Assembly: GCA_016946835.1 (NCBI GenBank)
Contig: JACVTC010000063.1
Location: forward strand, 64,001 to 128,000
Length of the DNA: 64,000 bases
Reading direction: 5' to 3'
DNA from: Neocallimastix lanati (nom. inval.)
Taxonomy: Eukaryota; Neocallimastigomycota; Neocallimastigomycetes; Neocallimastigales; Neocallimastigaceae
Shown: positions 34,001 to 44,832 of the stretch, one piece after another
Layout: the number at the start of each line of letters is the position of its first letter
Position numbering within the stretch: position 1 is the stretch's first letter
Made by a program: the position numbers and the translations under genes
Notes under the pieces: generated by a model
Databases searched by the model: none
Told to the model about the DNA's origin: nothing
Seen by the model: only the letters and a program-made list of their open reading frames with translations

Positions 34001-36307
34001 AAATATAAATAAATAAAAATTTATTTTAATAATTATTATTATTATAAATTTTTTACTTTGACTAAATATAGATTACATCTAATTTTTTTTATAATTTTTA
34101 TTATTATCATTTATTATAAAATAAAAATTTATATATTTTTATATTAATTTAATAATTATTAAATTAATTAATAATTAATCAAAAAAGGAATTTAAAATTG
34201 TATCCAAATGAAAATGATACATATTACAAAAATTTTATATCTATTGGTTTATCTAATTTATATTTTCTTGGTAATAATCAATCTTTAAATGATTTAAATA
34301 TTTATACTAATATCACATTTTTTATTAGAAATAAAAATAATTATTCTTATCATAGGATTAAAAGTAATATTTAAAATTATATATTAATTATAATATATTT
34401 AAATTAAATTAAAATTTAATATAAGAATTAAATGTATATATTTTATTATCTTGAAATAGCATACAGTGATCTAAAAGTATTTAATAAATACAGTAATTTT
34501 ATTTTTTACAAAGAATTTTGTAACAAATCAGAATTATTTAATAATGAAAGTATTAATTTAATTGAAAATAATACAATTATATTCGGAGTTTTTATTTCTA
34601 TTTATAAACCAACAATATTTAGTACGTTTTATTTGTACCAATATAAAATTTTATATAAAATTTAATTTTATTTTTCAATATTTATAATACTTTTTATTAA
34701 AACTTATATACAAAATTTAATATATATTTTAAAAGATAAGTTTATAAAATATATGAGAAAATTAATTAATGATAGTAATTTTAGGTGTACTGTTCTTGAT
34801 GAAATATTTTTTGAACAAAAAGTTATAAATTGGGAAAATAGTTCTAAAGTAGATACATTTTCTAATGATATGACGGTGGGCGGATATAAATGGTATTACA
34901 TCTTAAATTATTACTATTTATTATAATTATTATTATAATTATAAAAAAATAAATTTATTACAACTTATATTATAATTAACAATATTATAACTCATTTACT
35001 CTCTTTTTATAAAATATACAATATTTTATAATTAAATGAAAAAATATATATATATATTTGTTTTAATATTATATTTAATAACTTATTTATTTTTCTTTAT
35101 TAATATAAAAAGGAAAATTACTTTGGAACCAAATAATATCAAAGGATTTTTATCTTTTAATTTATGTTGTATAGATTTTAATGATAAAAATAGCAAAAAG
35201 AAAAATACAACAATTTATATTAAATTTATTTTATATATAAAAAATTATAAAGATTATAATTTTATTAGAACAAATGGTAATAATAATTATATTGTATTTC
35301 TAATTTTTTTGATATTTTATGATTAAATTTATAATTTTTATTATTTTATTTTTATTATAGATTGTAATTCTTTTATCACTTGTAATAAGAATAATTACAG
35401 ATTTCATATTAAAAATTTCATTAAATATGAAGATTTATATGATAAAAAAAATCATTTATTGGAAGATGATAAATTAATTTATGGTGTTTATATTCGTGTT
35501 TATAAAAATAAGCCTGAAAGTATTTATATCATTATTTTTAAATATTTTAAACAGTAAATGATATATTTTATAGAAAATAAATTAAAAATATAGTATTATA
35601 TAATATAATAGAATTATGAAAGAATATAATTTCATGTGAAATTAATTATATTTATTAATTATTTTGAATTAACTTAAAACAATCTTTTTATTTTTCTATT
35701 ATTTTATATATCTTAAATAATTTAAAATTTAGAAATTACGGAATTTCGAAATTATGAAAAAGTTAATTGTAGCATTGTAAAGCCATATAATGTTTCAGCG
35801 GAAACTTCATCTTTTATTCAGCCAAATACACAAAATCAGGTAATATCATATCAATCATTAATCTCCTCTCAATTAATTCCTCAACCCACAATGCAATTAT
35901 TTGACATTAATTCATCTCCAATTACTCATTCTCTTCAATCACAATCTTATCCATCACTTCAATCATTTTCTAAAACAATTATTCAAAATTCATTACCATT
36001 TAATTCTCGTAATCAACAATCAAATCACCAGCAATCTCTTCTACACTCATATGAAAATCAATATTTTAATAATTATACTCATCCCACTCCAACAACTATT
36101 CCATATACCTATTCTTCAAATAACATTCAATATCAACAACAATTGTATATCCAAAATTCTCCACCATCGTCTATATCATATCAACAACTGTTTCAATCTC
36201 AGGCTTCTTCATATTCTTATGAACCTCAACAACAAATTTCACACAATATATTAAATCAGAATCAACCTTCCGCTCCTACTTTGGAAGATGTACAACATCC
36301 CTATTAA
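31067..36307 (+). CDS. Multi-MATH-domain protein, 16 exons, five tandem MATH domains
   Basis: Manual splicing gives one 991-residue frame. Exons: 31067-31206, 31324-31481, 31596-31739, 31927-32089, 32245-32399, 32595-32753, 32871-33036, 33168-33331, 33439-33609, 33802-33964, 34198-34373, 34460-34621, 34736-34892, 35113-35276, 35361-35519, 35733-36307. All introns are GT...AG, 81-232 nt, and phases match throughout. Exons 1-15 form five triplets, each one MATH (TRAF-like) domain. The first exon ends at GYKW, with W split TG|G; the second begins with the LYPNG-type strand and the YVSLYL motif; the third holds LIEDNKVVIGVYIRIYK. Exon 16 encodes a Gln/Ser/Asn/Pro-rich tail of 190 residues. No kinase, BTB or protease domain is seen. 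MATH domains bind short peptides, so it is probably a scaffold. Exon 2 is the least canonical. Confidence 0.85.
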
Positions 36308-37105
36308 ATAAATATTTTAAATAAATAAATAATAAAAATTATTTATATATAAAAATATAAAATATATAATTACTATAATTATTAAATATATATTACAGTA
36401 AAAATAATAAGTAAAAAATTTTACCAAATATAACAAATAATAGTACTATTTTTGTAATTAATAATAAAAATATAAAAGATATAAAATAAATTAATATTTA
36501 AAATTAAATAATACAAATTATAAAAAAAAAAATTTAGAACAAAATCTTTATTAAATATATATATTAATGATATTAATTATTCTATATAAATTTAAATTTA
36601 ACAAAAATATATAATACTATTTAAATAATTAAATAATTAAATAATATAAAAATTAAATTAATAAAAATTAAGTAAAATAAAAATTAAAAAAAATATAAAT
36701 TAAAATTTCTAAAAATTAATAAAACAAAATTAGTTAAAATTATTTAAGATTTTTAATTAGATAAATCACAAATTATTATTATTAAATTTGTATTTTTATT
36801 TATTTTTATTTTTCCTTTTTTATTTTTATTTTTTGCTTTAGTTTTAATGTTAAAATTTTAATTTTTAAATTTATTAAAATTTATTTTATTATTTAATATT
36901 AAACTTTATAATTTATTAGATTAATATCTCTCTAATAGGTTCCAATTAAATGTAAATTATCGGATAAAAGATATTGAAGTTTTTTATTTTATTATTTAAT
37001 ATTAAACTTTATAATTTATTAGATTAATATCTCTCTAATAGGTTCCAATTAAATGTAAATTATCGGATAAAAGATATTGAAGTTTTTCAATTAATTTAAT
37101 TAAAT
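36308..37105. other. Intergenic DNA with a tandem duplication
   Basis: The 3' flank of the MATH gene is AT-rich, with no gene seen. It contains the 103-bp tandem duplication at 36,881-37,086. Confidence 0.6.
36881..37086. repeat. Tandem duplication, 2 x 103 bp
   Basis: Two adjacent identical copies share the segment ATCTCTCTAATAGGTTCC and end at GATATTGAAGTTTTT. The second copy abuts the degenerate LINE. Confidence 0.9.
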
Positions 37106-37109
37106 TATT

Positions 37110-38361
37110 ATAAAAAAATCATTACCAGCGGCATTTAGGCGAAAACCATCACAGAGATATTGATTAATCTTTTCGCTAAATTCTTCTGTTTCAGTATCTT
37201 ATGATTATACAAGAATATCTTCCTAGATATATATATGAAATACACTAGCATTATTTGAAAATACTTTTAATGTTGAAAGACAGAGATTACGGAATTCTTT
37301 TTTCTCTTATTTTCATGATCATGAAAATAAGAGGAAAAAAAAACTTAAATGTATGAAATATGACAATATTATAGAACATTATGCGAAATCAATTTCCAAA
37401 TTTCAAAATATTAAAGGTCAAAATTACAATAGTAACAAGTTCTCAAATAATAAAACTATAATTAAGTTTATCTTAAAATATCCCCAAATCAACTTAGGAG
37501 ATTATACGTTTACGTTGTGGTTATAAATACAAAATTACTATTGCTATTATAATGGGTACAGTTTCAGAAAATTGTCATAAGACTTGCTCCTGTTGTGGCG
37601 AAGTTAATCAATCTTTTGAACATTTATTTTTAAATTCAATTATCTTGCATCTTTTAAATGGAAATATTTAAATTTTATCGATAATCTTTATGCTTTGTTC
37701 GTTATAAGATTAGAGTGTTTAATCATCTTTCTTTCTATGACTCTATTTCTGATTTTAATGATTATATCAATCATTATATATACTTGTTCCTTCTTGATGA
37801 AACTTTAATTTTAAATTAGCTACATTTCAATAGTAATAAATAAAAACATTCAAATGAACTACTTTTCAAAGGTTCATCGTATTCACCTGTTCCAAAAATT
37901 ATGGGCTTGGCGGAATTCTTAATTAGCGCAATACCTATCTTAAGTAGTTCATTTTAACTATTAATTAATAGGTATTCCAAGATACCAAACTTAACTAAGA
38001 GCATCGACATCGTACTGATAAGATATAATGATAATATAGGATCATCATTTGTTTCTATGAAAGGCGAATCTCGCCTTAGTAGTTCAATAAATGATAAATC
38101 AAAGGAGAATTTAGAGGACACTACACTATCTATTTTAAAGATATTACTTTTAGGTTTTATTATTTTTTTATTTGTTCGGAAGATAAAATTCCCACATAGT
38201 ACAAATTGCCGAAATATATCGTATTTTAGTGCGTTTTTATTTTTTTTTTTTTAACTTTTATTTTTATTTTTAATTTATAATGTACTTTTCACATATATGT
38301 ATTTTTTTAGTTAGATTAACAAATTTATATAAGTGTATTCTCTTTTCTGTCAAAAAAAAAA
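37110..38361 (+). mobile_element. Degenerate 5'-truncated LINE (non-LTR) retrotransposon
   Basis: Plus-strand fragments in shifting frames read as the C-terminal end of a LINE reverse-transcriptase protein: NIIEHYAKSISKF, INLGDYTFTLW, then CHKTCSCCGEVNQSFEHLF, which is the CCHC-type zinc motif found near the end of many LINE proteins. The block PVPKIMGLAEFLISAIP and tail follow, shared with 23,739-24,236, then the same 3' UTR and poly(A) at 38,352-38,361. There are many stops and shifts. The 5' end is set by the first recognisable block. No target duplication was found. Confidence 0.65.
37304..37333. repeat. Perfect 30-bp palindrome
   Basis: The left half CTCTTATTTTCATGA is followed directly by its exact reverse complement, with no spacer. 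It lies inside the degenerate LINE reading frame. Confidence 0.9.
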
Positions 38362-38976
38362 TGATTTTTAATTAATGATAAAAACGATGGTTAATATTCA
38401 TTTTAATTTATATATTTGAAAATAAATTATTATTTAAATTTTTTTTCGCTAATCTATTGAATTCAATAATATTTTGAAGTTATATATTTATATTTAAAAT
38501 TAATTTTAGAATAATTATTAAATTCTATTCAATAAATTACTTAATTTCTATTATCAAATTAATAATTAATCTTAATTTAAAAAAAATAAATAAAAATTTA
38601 ACATTTTTATTATATATACTATTTTATTTTACTTCTACTTTAATATATTAAATAAAAAATTATTATTTATTTATATGCAAAATTTTTAAAGCATTCATTT
38701 TACTGTTACATTCTCTAAAATTAAAATAAATTTTACTTTGTTAAAATATTATTTTATATATTGATTCTTCTAAATAGGATATATAGAATAATTAAAAATA
38801 TATATATATTATATATTTCTTTTAATATATTTATTAGTTCATATTTATTTATTAATTCATTTATTAATATTTTTTATTTATTTATTCATTTTTATTTAAT
38901 CATTTTTATTCATTTTTTCATTTATACTTATTTATTATTTTTTTTAAATTCATTTATAATTATTATTTATAATATT
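38362..38976. repeat. Inner right-arm sequence, no gene seen
   Basis: AT-rich. It aligns in reverse with about 21,410-21,800 (shared blocks of ATGAATAAATAAA repeats and AAAATAGTATATATAA). It also contains, in reverse, a short piece like 13,950-13,985 (GAGAATGTAA...TTTGC). It ends at the target duplication ATATT of the next element. Confidence 0.5.
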
Positions 38977-40018
38977 TGTCAAAGTTTTTAGATAATTTGG
39001 TCTTAACGATTAGGTCAAGATGCCAAATTATAGTAATTAATTAATAGTTTAATTATACTCTTATTTAAACCATATTGTTATTAGTAAATTTTATAATTAA
39101 GTTTTTATTTAAAATATAAATTTTATTTAATCTTAATAATATTTTATTACATTATTATTTTATATAATTATTACTATAATTTAAATTACAATAATCCTAC
39201 AAAGGATTAATCAAAAGATTTAAACATGTATTTATATAAAATAATTAATTATTAAAATATTAATTATTAATATGAATATGTAATAGTATTAATATAAGTT
39301 TGATATTGATAATATAAAATAAGATAATAATATAAATATTTAATATAAATAAAATATAAAAATCTAATATAGCTAAATATTATATTTTATAATTAAAATA
39401 TAATATGTAGAAATTAATTTAATATGACAATCACGTGTTTACATTATTGATATGCGGGACTTTTATGTGCAATAATTTATAAGCAGTGGGTTTTAAATAA
39501 TGGTAGTTTAGTAAATTTTATTAATAAAATTATAATATTCGTACAATTAAAAATAATAATTCTAATTCCTAAAAATTTACAAGAGAGTTCCCTATTTCTA
39601 ATATAAATAATTTAATTTATAAGAAATAGGTAATATATTAATTATATATTCTAATATATAGAAATATATAAATTTTATATGAAATAAAGTATTATAATTA
39701 TTATAATTATAATAATACATATTGAAATAAAATAAAATAAAATAATTATTATCAAAAAGATATAAATTTAATATTTAATAATTATTATTAAATATACAAA
39801 TATGTTACTACACATATTTGTTTTATATCATTATTTAATATATATTAATTTCAATATGTTAATAATATTTAGTAATTAGTTGGCCTAGACTAATTCCTAA
39901 ATATTTTAATAAAGTTAATTTAATAATAATTATTATATTATTATTTTTTAATATTGAAATTCAAATAACTGAATTATCGAAATTGAAATTGAATTGAAAT
40001 TTAGTTATTATCTTAACA
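38977..40018 (-). repeat. 3' LTR of the non-autonomous element (1,042 bp)
   Basis: TGTCAAAG...TTAACA. It is almost identical to 42,241-42,895 where they align. It contains about 370 bp (about 39,457-39,833) that is missing from the other copy. Confidence 0.85.
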
Positions 40019-41267
40019 ATGCCCTTCCACAAAATCGGATTCCAGACGATTTGTGTAACATTGTTAAAAAAAAAAAAATTTTTTTAAAGTTATTAAAGAA
40101 AAAATTTTTAATTTTTTAAAGTAATTAAGGAATTAAAAGGTCACTTGAATCCTATGGAGAAGACCTTTTAAGTGACAATTTCAATGAAATTTGAAATTTG
40201 TCAAAATTTGTTAAAATTAAAATTTTATTATAAAATTCAATGTTTTTAAATATGATGGTACCAACATTATTATATATTTCCTTGTAAAATTTTGAAATTG
40301 AAATTTTGAAATTTAATTGAAATTAACATTTCAATTTTTACCATTAACTTTGAAATTATTGAAAATTTTAAAAATATAGTAAATAATAAATATATAAAAA
40401 TATAAAATTACTATTAAATAGTTGAATATTTAATTTTTATTAAATTTTGAAATTTCGTAATGTGAAATTTTAAATGTCGAAATTTGAAATTTTAAAATTT
40501 TTAATTTTTAATTTTCTAAATTCTGAAATTGTAATTGAAAATTTTATCAATTTAATTATTGAATATATTATAATATTCAATTTAAAATATTATTAATCTT
40601 GATAATTATGAAAGCGTCCTTATCATAATTATCATTATATCATCAAAAAATATTATAGAGAAAAGCGTCCTTTTCAATATAATATTAAGCAAATTTTAAT
40701 TAATCTATTAAATTTCAAATATTGAATCAATTTAGAATGCTCCTCCTTCCTTCTTTCATATTATTATTTTTCTATGATTAATTCAGAAATTTAAAATTTA
40801 ATAAGATTAATGTAATTTTGCTATTTATAAATTTATAACTGATGTTTAAAAGTAAATTATTATTGCAATTCAGTCGAAGAGAATATTTATTTATTTGTTT
40901 AAAATATAGAATTGATTGATTTTATGTAATAGAAATTTATATATATATATATTTTTAATAGTTAAAATTTAAATTATAAAATTGTATATATTTATTAGTA
41001 TATAACGTTTTTGGAATTTTAACGATTGTTTTAAGAAATATAATTTTGTTTATTTTTTGAATAATTTGTAATTATTACTTTTGTAATACATTATTTAAAA
41101 TGAATAAAATTTACTTAAACTTTTATTATAGAAATTAAAAATTGACTTTAATAAACGATATAATGTTTGATTAAATTGTAAAAATATTTTAATAAAAAGC
41201 GAGACATGAGGATTATAAGAGTAGTACAGTGCAGTATAAGTAGTTTAATTAATAAATTAATTATTAT
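40019..41267 (-). other. Non-coding interior of the non-autonomous LTR element
   Basis: The 3' untranslated interior has no open frame of note. It is rich in GAAATT-type words (40,190-40,560). It has alternative hairpins at 40,135-40,176, two hairpins with the same tetraloop at 40,600-40,686 and a polypurine tract at 40,739-40,756. This is the expected place for cis-acting RNA signals. Confidence 0.6.
40600..40686 (-). ncRNA. Twin hairpins with identical GACG tetraloops
   Basis: Hairpin 1: 40,600-40,614 pairs with 40,619-40,634 (15 bp, one bulge). Hairpin 2: 40,649-40,657 pairs with 40,678-40,686 and 40,660-40,665 with 40,670-40,675, with a 2x2 internal loop. Both present CGTC on the plus strand, which is GACG on the element's sense strand, closed by AAG/CTT. 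The stems differ in sequence but the loops are the same. Confidence 0.65.
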
Positions 41268-42206
41268 TTATTGAAATTCATATGTTATATAGTTTTTATT
41301 CCCATGATAGGGAGGAGAGAAGTCTGATTCATGTGAATTTACCTTTATCTTTGTTTCTTTGAACTTTTGAATAACTTTTTGTATAACTGGGGTGTTAATT
41401 ACTGTAACTGATACTCTTTTATGAATTTTTTCATTGTTGTTTGAAGTGTGGGATGTAGGTTTTGGTTCGATTCTTCGTTTAGGCTTTCTTCTCAAGGTTA
41501 GTTTAGTTTCTACTTTTGCTTTCATGTTAGTTATCCTTTTATTGTTATTATCGTTATTGTTATTATCGTTATTGTTATTATCGTTATTGTTATTATCGTT
41601 ATTGTTATTATCGTTATTGTTATTATCGTTATTGTTATTATCGTTATTGTTATTATCGTTATCGTTATTATCGTTATCGTTATTATCGTTATCGTTATTA
41701 TCGTTATTGTTATTGATTAGATGATTATCACACTGATATGGATTTTCAATATTTTCTTTTTTGTTATGGCTAACTTCAGCATTTTTGTATAAGCTTATAT
41801 CTTGTATTTTATCATCAGCATTATTCTTCATTTCATTAATACCTTCTTTTTGTTTCGTACTTGATTTTGGTTCTATATAATTTAAGGACCTATTAACTTG
41901 GACAAGGAATAAGGAACTTCTTCTACGTAATTGTTCTAATAAATTAATTTGATTTATAATGTCCTGACAAGTTTTACTTTCTAAAGAATTTTCTTCCTCC
42001 AACTGTTTTACTTTTGATTTAAGGACGTGAATAAGTTTTTGAATTCTTATTAATTCATCCAATCGATCATGAAGTTCTTTCTCAGCCTTACCAATAAACC
42101 TGTTGTATTCACTAATGGGAATCATATCTTCTTTATCCTTCATTGGGATAGATATATTATTTCTTTTAAATGATATATCTGAAGTAATTTTTGTAAGTTT
42201 AGGCAT
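41268..42206 (-). CDS. Coiled-coil protein with Asn/Asp repeats (Gag-like candidate) of the non-autonomous LTR element
   Basis: 312 residues. Residues about 35-75 form a strong amphipathic coiled coil (LDELIRIQKLIHVLKSKVKQ). A second short helix with basic residues follows, then about 12 tandem NNNND/NDNND pentapeptides (about 165-225) from a 15-bp DNA repeat, then a basic patch (LRRKPKRR, about 239-246) and a Ser/Lys/Tyr-rich tail. No zinc knuckle, catalytic domain or membrane segment is present. The start is the first ATG after the 5' LTR. A multimerising, nucleic-acid-binding structural protein fits, but the function is inferred. It could instead be a captured host gene. Confidence 0.75.
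   Translation of the reverse strand: MPKLTKITSDISFKRNNISIPMKDKEDMIPISEYNRFIGKAEKELHDRLDELIRIQKLIHVLKSKVKQLEEENSLESKTCQDIINQINLLEQLRRRSSLFLVQVNRSLNYIEPKSSTKQKEGINEMKNNADDKIQDISLYKNAEVSHNKKENIENPYQCDNHLINNNNDNNDNDNNDNDNNDNDNNNNDNNNNDNNNNDNNNNDNNNNDNNNNDNNNNDNNNKRITNMKAKVETKLTLRRKPKRRIEPKPTSHTSNNNEKIHKRVSVTVINTPVIQKVIQKFKETKIKVNSHESDFSPPYHGNKNYITYEFQ
41541..41715 (-). repeat. 15-bp coding minisatellite (Asn/Asp pentapeptides)
   Basis: Tandem unit TCGTTATTGTTATTA on the plus strand, with a TCGTTATCG variant toward the right end, within the coiled-coil protein gene. Confidence 0.9.
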
Positions 42207-42240
42207 CTTAAGGTAATCGATAGATTGTTGGTAGGATTAT

Positions 42241-42895
42241 TGTCAAAGTTTTTAGATAATTTGGTCTTAACGATTAGGTCAAGATGCCAAATTATAGTAA
42301 TTAATTAATAGTTTAATTATACTCTTATTTAAACCATATTGTTATTAGTAAATTTTATAATTAAGTTTTTATTTAAAATATAAATTTTATTTAATCTTAA
42401 TAATATTTTATTACATTATTATTTTATATAATTATTACTATAATTTAAATTACAATAATCCTACAAAGGATTAATCAAAAGATTTAAACATGTATTTATA
42501 TAAAATAATTAATTATTAAAATATTAATTATTAATATGAATATGTAATAGTATTAATATAAGTTTGATATTGATAATATAAAATAAGATAATAATATAAA
42601 TATTTAATATAAATAAAATATAAGAATCTAATATAGCTAAATATTATATTTTATAATTAAAATATAATATGTAGAAATTAATTTAATATGACAATCACGT
42701 GTTTACATTATTTAATATACATTAATTTCAATATGTTAATAATATTTAGTAATTAGTTGGCCTAGACTAATTCCTAAATATTTTAATAAAGTTAATTTAA
42801 TAATAATTATTATATTATTATTTTTTAATATTGAAATTCAAATAACTGAATTATCGAAATTGAAATTGAATTGAAATTCAGTTATTATCTTAGCA
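42241..42895 (-). repeat. 5' LTR of the non-autonomous element (655 bp, internally deleted)
   Basis: Same ends as 38,977-40,018. Compared with that copy, about 370 bp are missing between two CATTAT words, so a short-direct-repeat deletion is likely. Because the LTRs are copied from one template at insertion, the deletion happened afterwards. Confidence 0.85.
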
Positions 42896-42950
42896 ATATT
42901 AATTTAAAAATCATTTTTTTAAAATTTAATTATTGTAACGAAATCTTCAG

Positions 42951-43511
42951 TGGTACGTTATTTTTATATATTGTACCTTTTATATGATTTGGGGAAAGCA
43001 AGTTGTAAAATTATAAAATAATATATTCTAATAAAAGAAATAAATAAAAAAATTATAACACAAAATTAATAATAAATTTTTTAATAAATAATAATGTGTT
43101 ACTTTTAAATCTTTATTTTATTTATAAGTTTTGTTCTTTAAATAAGTACATTTAATTTTATTATAACTTTATTATATCTTTAAATTTATATTTTAATAAT
43201 AATATTAACCAAAATATCCTAAATATTTATTCACCCGAATAAATATTTTATAATTCCTATTCTAACTATTATATTCTTTAAAGATATTAAATTATTAAGT
43301 TCCTCCTTTGTTAGTATTTTATCTTTCACTTATTTTTATACTATAATTTATCTTAATTCTTATTGGTTATCTATTAATTAAAATTATTTTTATTAATATT
43401 ATAATTTTATATACTAATTAAACCTTATACCTATTATAATAAAATAACTAAAAAATTATTTATTTTCTTATATTTTTAATAATTTATTCTATTTTAGTGA
43501 GTAACGTACCA
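42951..43511 (-). repeat. Gypsy 3' LTR (561 bp)
   Basis: TGGTACG...CGTACCA, essentially identical to 50,398-50,958. The adjacent minus-strand AAAGTGGGGGCGTCT (43,512-43,526) is the probable polypurine tract. Confidence 0.95.
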
Positions 43512-43526
43512 AGACGCCCCCACTTT

Positions 43527-43603
43527 GTCTAGACTTCGTCCCTTGAAGTCGTGATTTATGGATATAATGGATAAAATTAAAAAAATGTTATTATATTCTT
43601 TAA

Positions 43604-43640
<37 letters not shown>

Positions 43641-43757
43641 TTTGAACTATATAACTATATAAATTTTTTTTTTTTTATATTATATATATACAATTTCATA
43701 CAATAATGTACGTGTATACATTACATATATGTAATTTTATACTATATTGTATATGCA

Positions 43758-43811
<54 letters not shown>

Positions 43812-44405
43812 GTAAGTAAATTGTAAAATTATGTTATATTGTTTATAAAATTTTATAAAATTATATACTTGTTTACTAATTTAATTTATATATATTCTGT
43901 CTATATATCTTTGTATATTTTAATATTATATTTTACTATTATATTTTACTATTCTATTTTACTATTATATTTTACTATTCTATTTTACTATTCTATTTTA
44001 CTATTATATTTTACTATTATATTTTACTATTCTATTTTACTATTATATTTTACTATTCTATTTTACTATTCTATTTTACTATTCTATTTTACTATTATAT
44101 TTTACTATTATATTTTACTATTCTATTTTACTATTATATTTTACTATTCTATTTTACTATTCTATTTTACTATTCTATTTTACTATTCTATTTTACTATT
44201 ATATTTTACTATTATATTTTACTATTATTTTTTTACTATTATATTTTACTATTATATTTTACCATTATAATCTATTATTATATTTTTATTATATTTTATT
44301 ATTTATATCTAATAAAAGAAATTACTGGATTAGAAATGTGAATTAATTTATTAAACTTTTCAACAATAGCTAAATGTTTATTTTTGTAAGTTGAAATTCA
44401 AACGC

Positions 44406-44440
<35 letters not shown>

Positions 44441-44550
44441 TCGTTATCTATATTCTGAAAATTATATAATTGTATTATTTATCTATCTCTATAATTTTTT
44501 TTTTAAAACGTGTTATTGTCAAGAAGTTATAGGTTGTATTAAAAAATATA

Positions 44551-44584
<34 letters not shown>

Positions 44585-44689
44585 TTTTTTTTGATAAAAA
44601 ACCATATTTATTTTATATATATTATTTTTTAATTTATAATTGATAATAAATATTGATAAATAAAAAAATTCATATGTAAATATTATTAT

Positions 44690-44731
<42 letters not shown>

Positions 44732-44832
44732 CATTCTTTGATTATCTACTTATTAAAAAAAAACTTGCTATAAATATTGTTTTAATTATTTAATAATAAT
44801 TGTAAATATATTTATATTATCTGATAAGTATC
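43527..44832 (-). other. Gypsy 3' untranslated region, homopolymer- and minisatellite-rich
   Basis: Between the pol stop and the 3' LTR lie about five T tracts of roughly 25-36 bases (near 43,608, 43,774, 44,408, 44,567 and 44,692), several adjoining TA repeats, and a 13-bp minisatellite (43,924-44,262). On the sense strand these are poly(A) tracts. No coding capacity. Confidence 0.75.
43924..44262. repeat. 13-bp minisatellite TATTTTACTATT(A/C)
   Basis: About 26 tandem units differ almost only by A or C at the last position, giving an irregular two-letter pattern along the array. Confidence 0.9.

Larger units (their letters stand above)
38972..42900 (-). mobile_element. Non-autonomous LTR element encoding only a coiled-coil protein
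   Basis: Two long terminal repeats (38,977-40,018 and 42,241-42,895), TG/CA ends, target duplication ATATT at 38,972-38,976 and 42,896-42,900, and a purine-rich tract (minus strand GTGGAAGGGCAT) against the 3' LTR. The 2.2-kb interior codes for a single 312-residue protein on the minus strand, starting 34 nt from the 5' LTR. There is no protease, integrase or reverse transcriptase, so mobility must depend on another element. The interior also holds an 18-nt purine tract (minus strand, 40,739-40,756) and paired hairpins. Confidence 0.85.

Noticed and set aside
34432-35326. Two small separate genes (34,432-34,665 and 35,036-35,326)
   Set aside because: Each is an exon of the MATH gene plus read-through into intron; splice sites and phases fit the larger model.
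43839-44270. 143-residue Tyr/Phe/Leu-rich protein
   Set aside because: Product of the 13-bp minisatellite in the gypsy 3' region.
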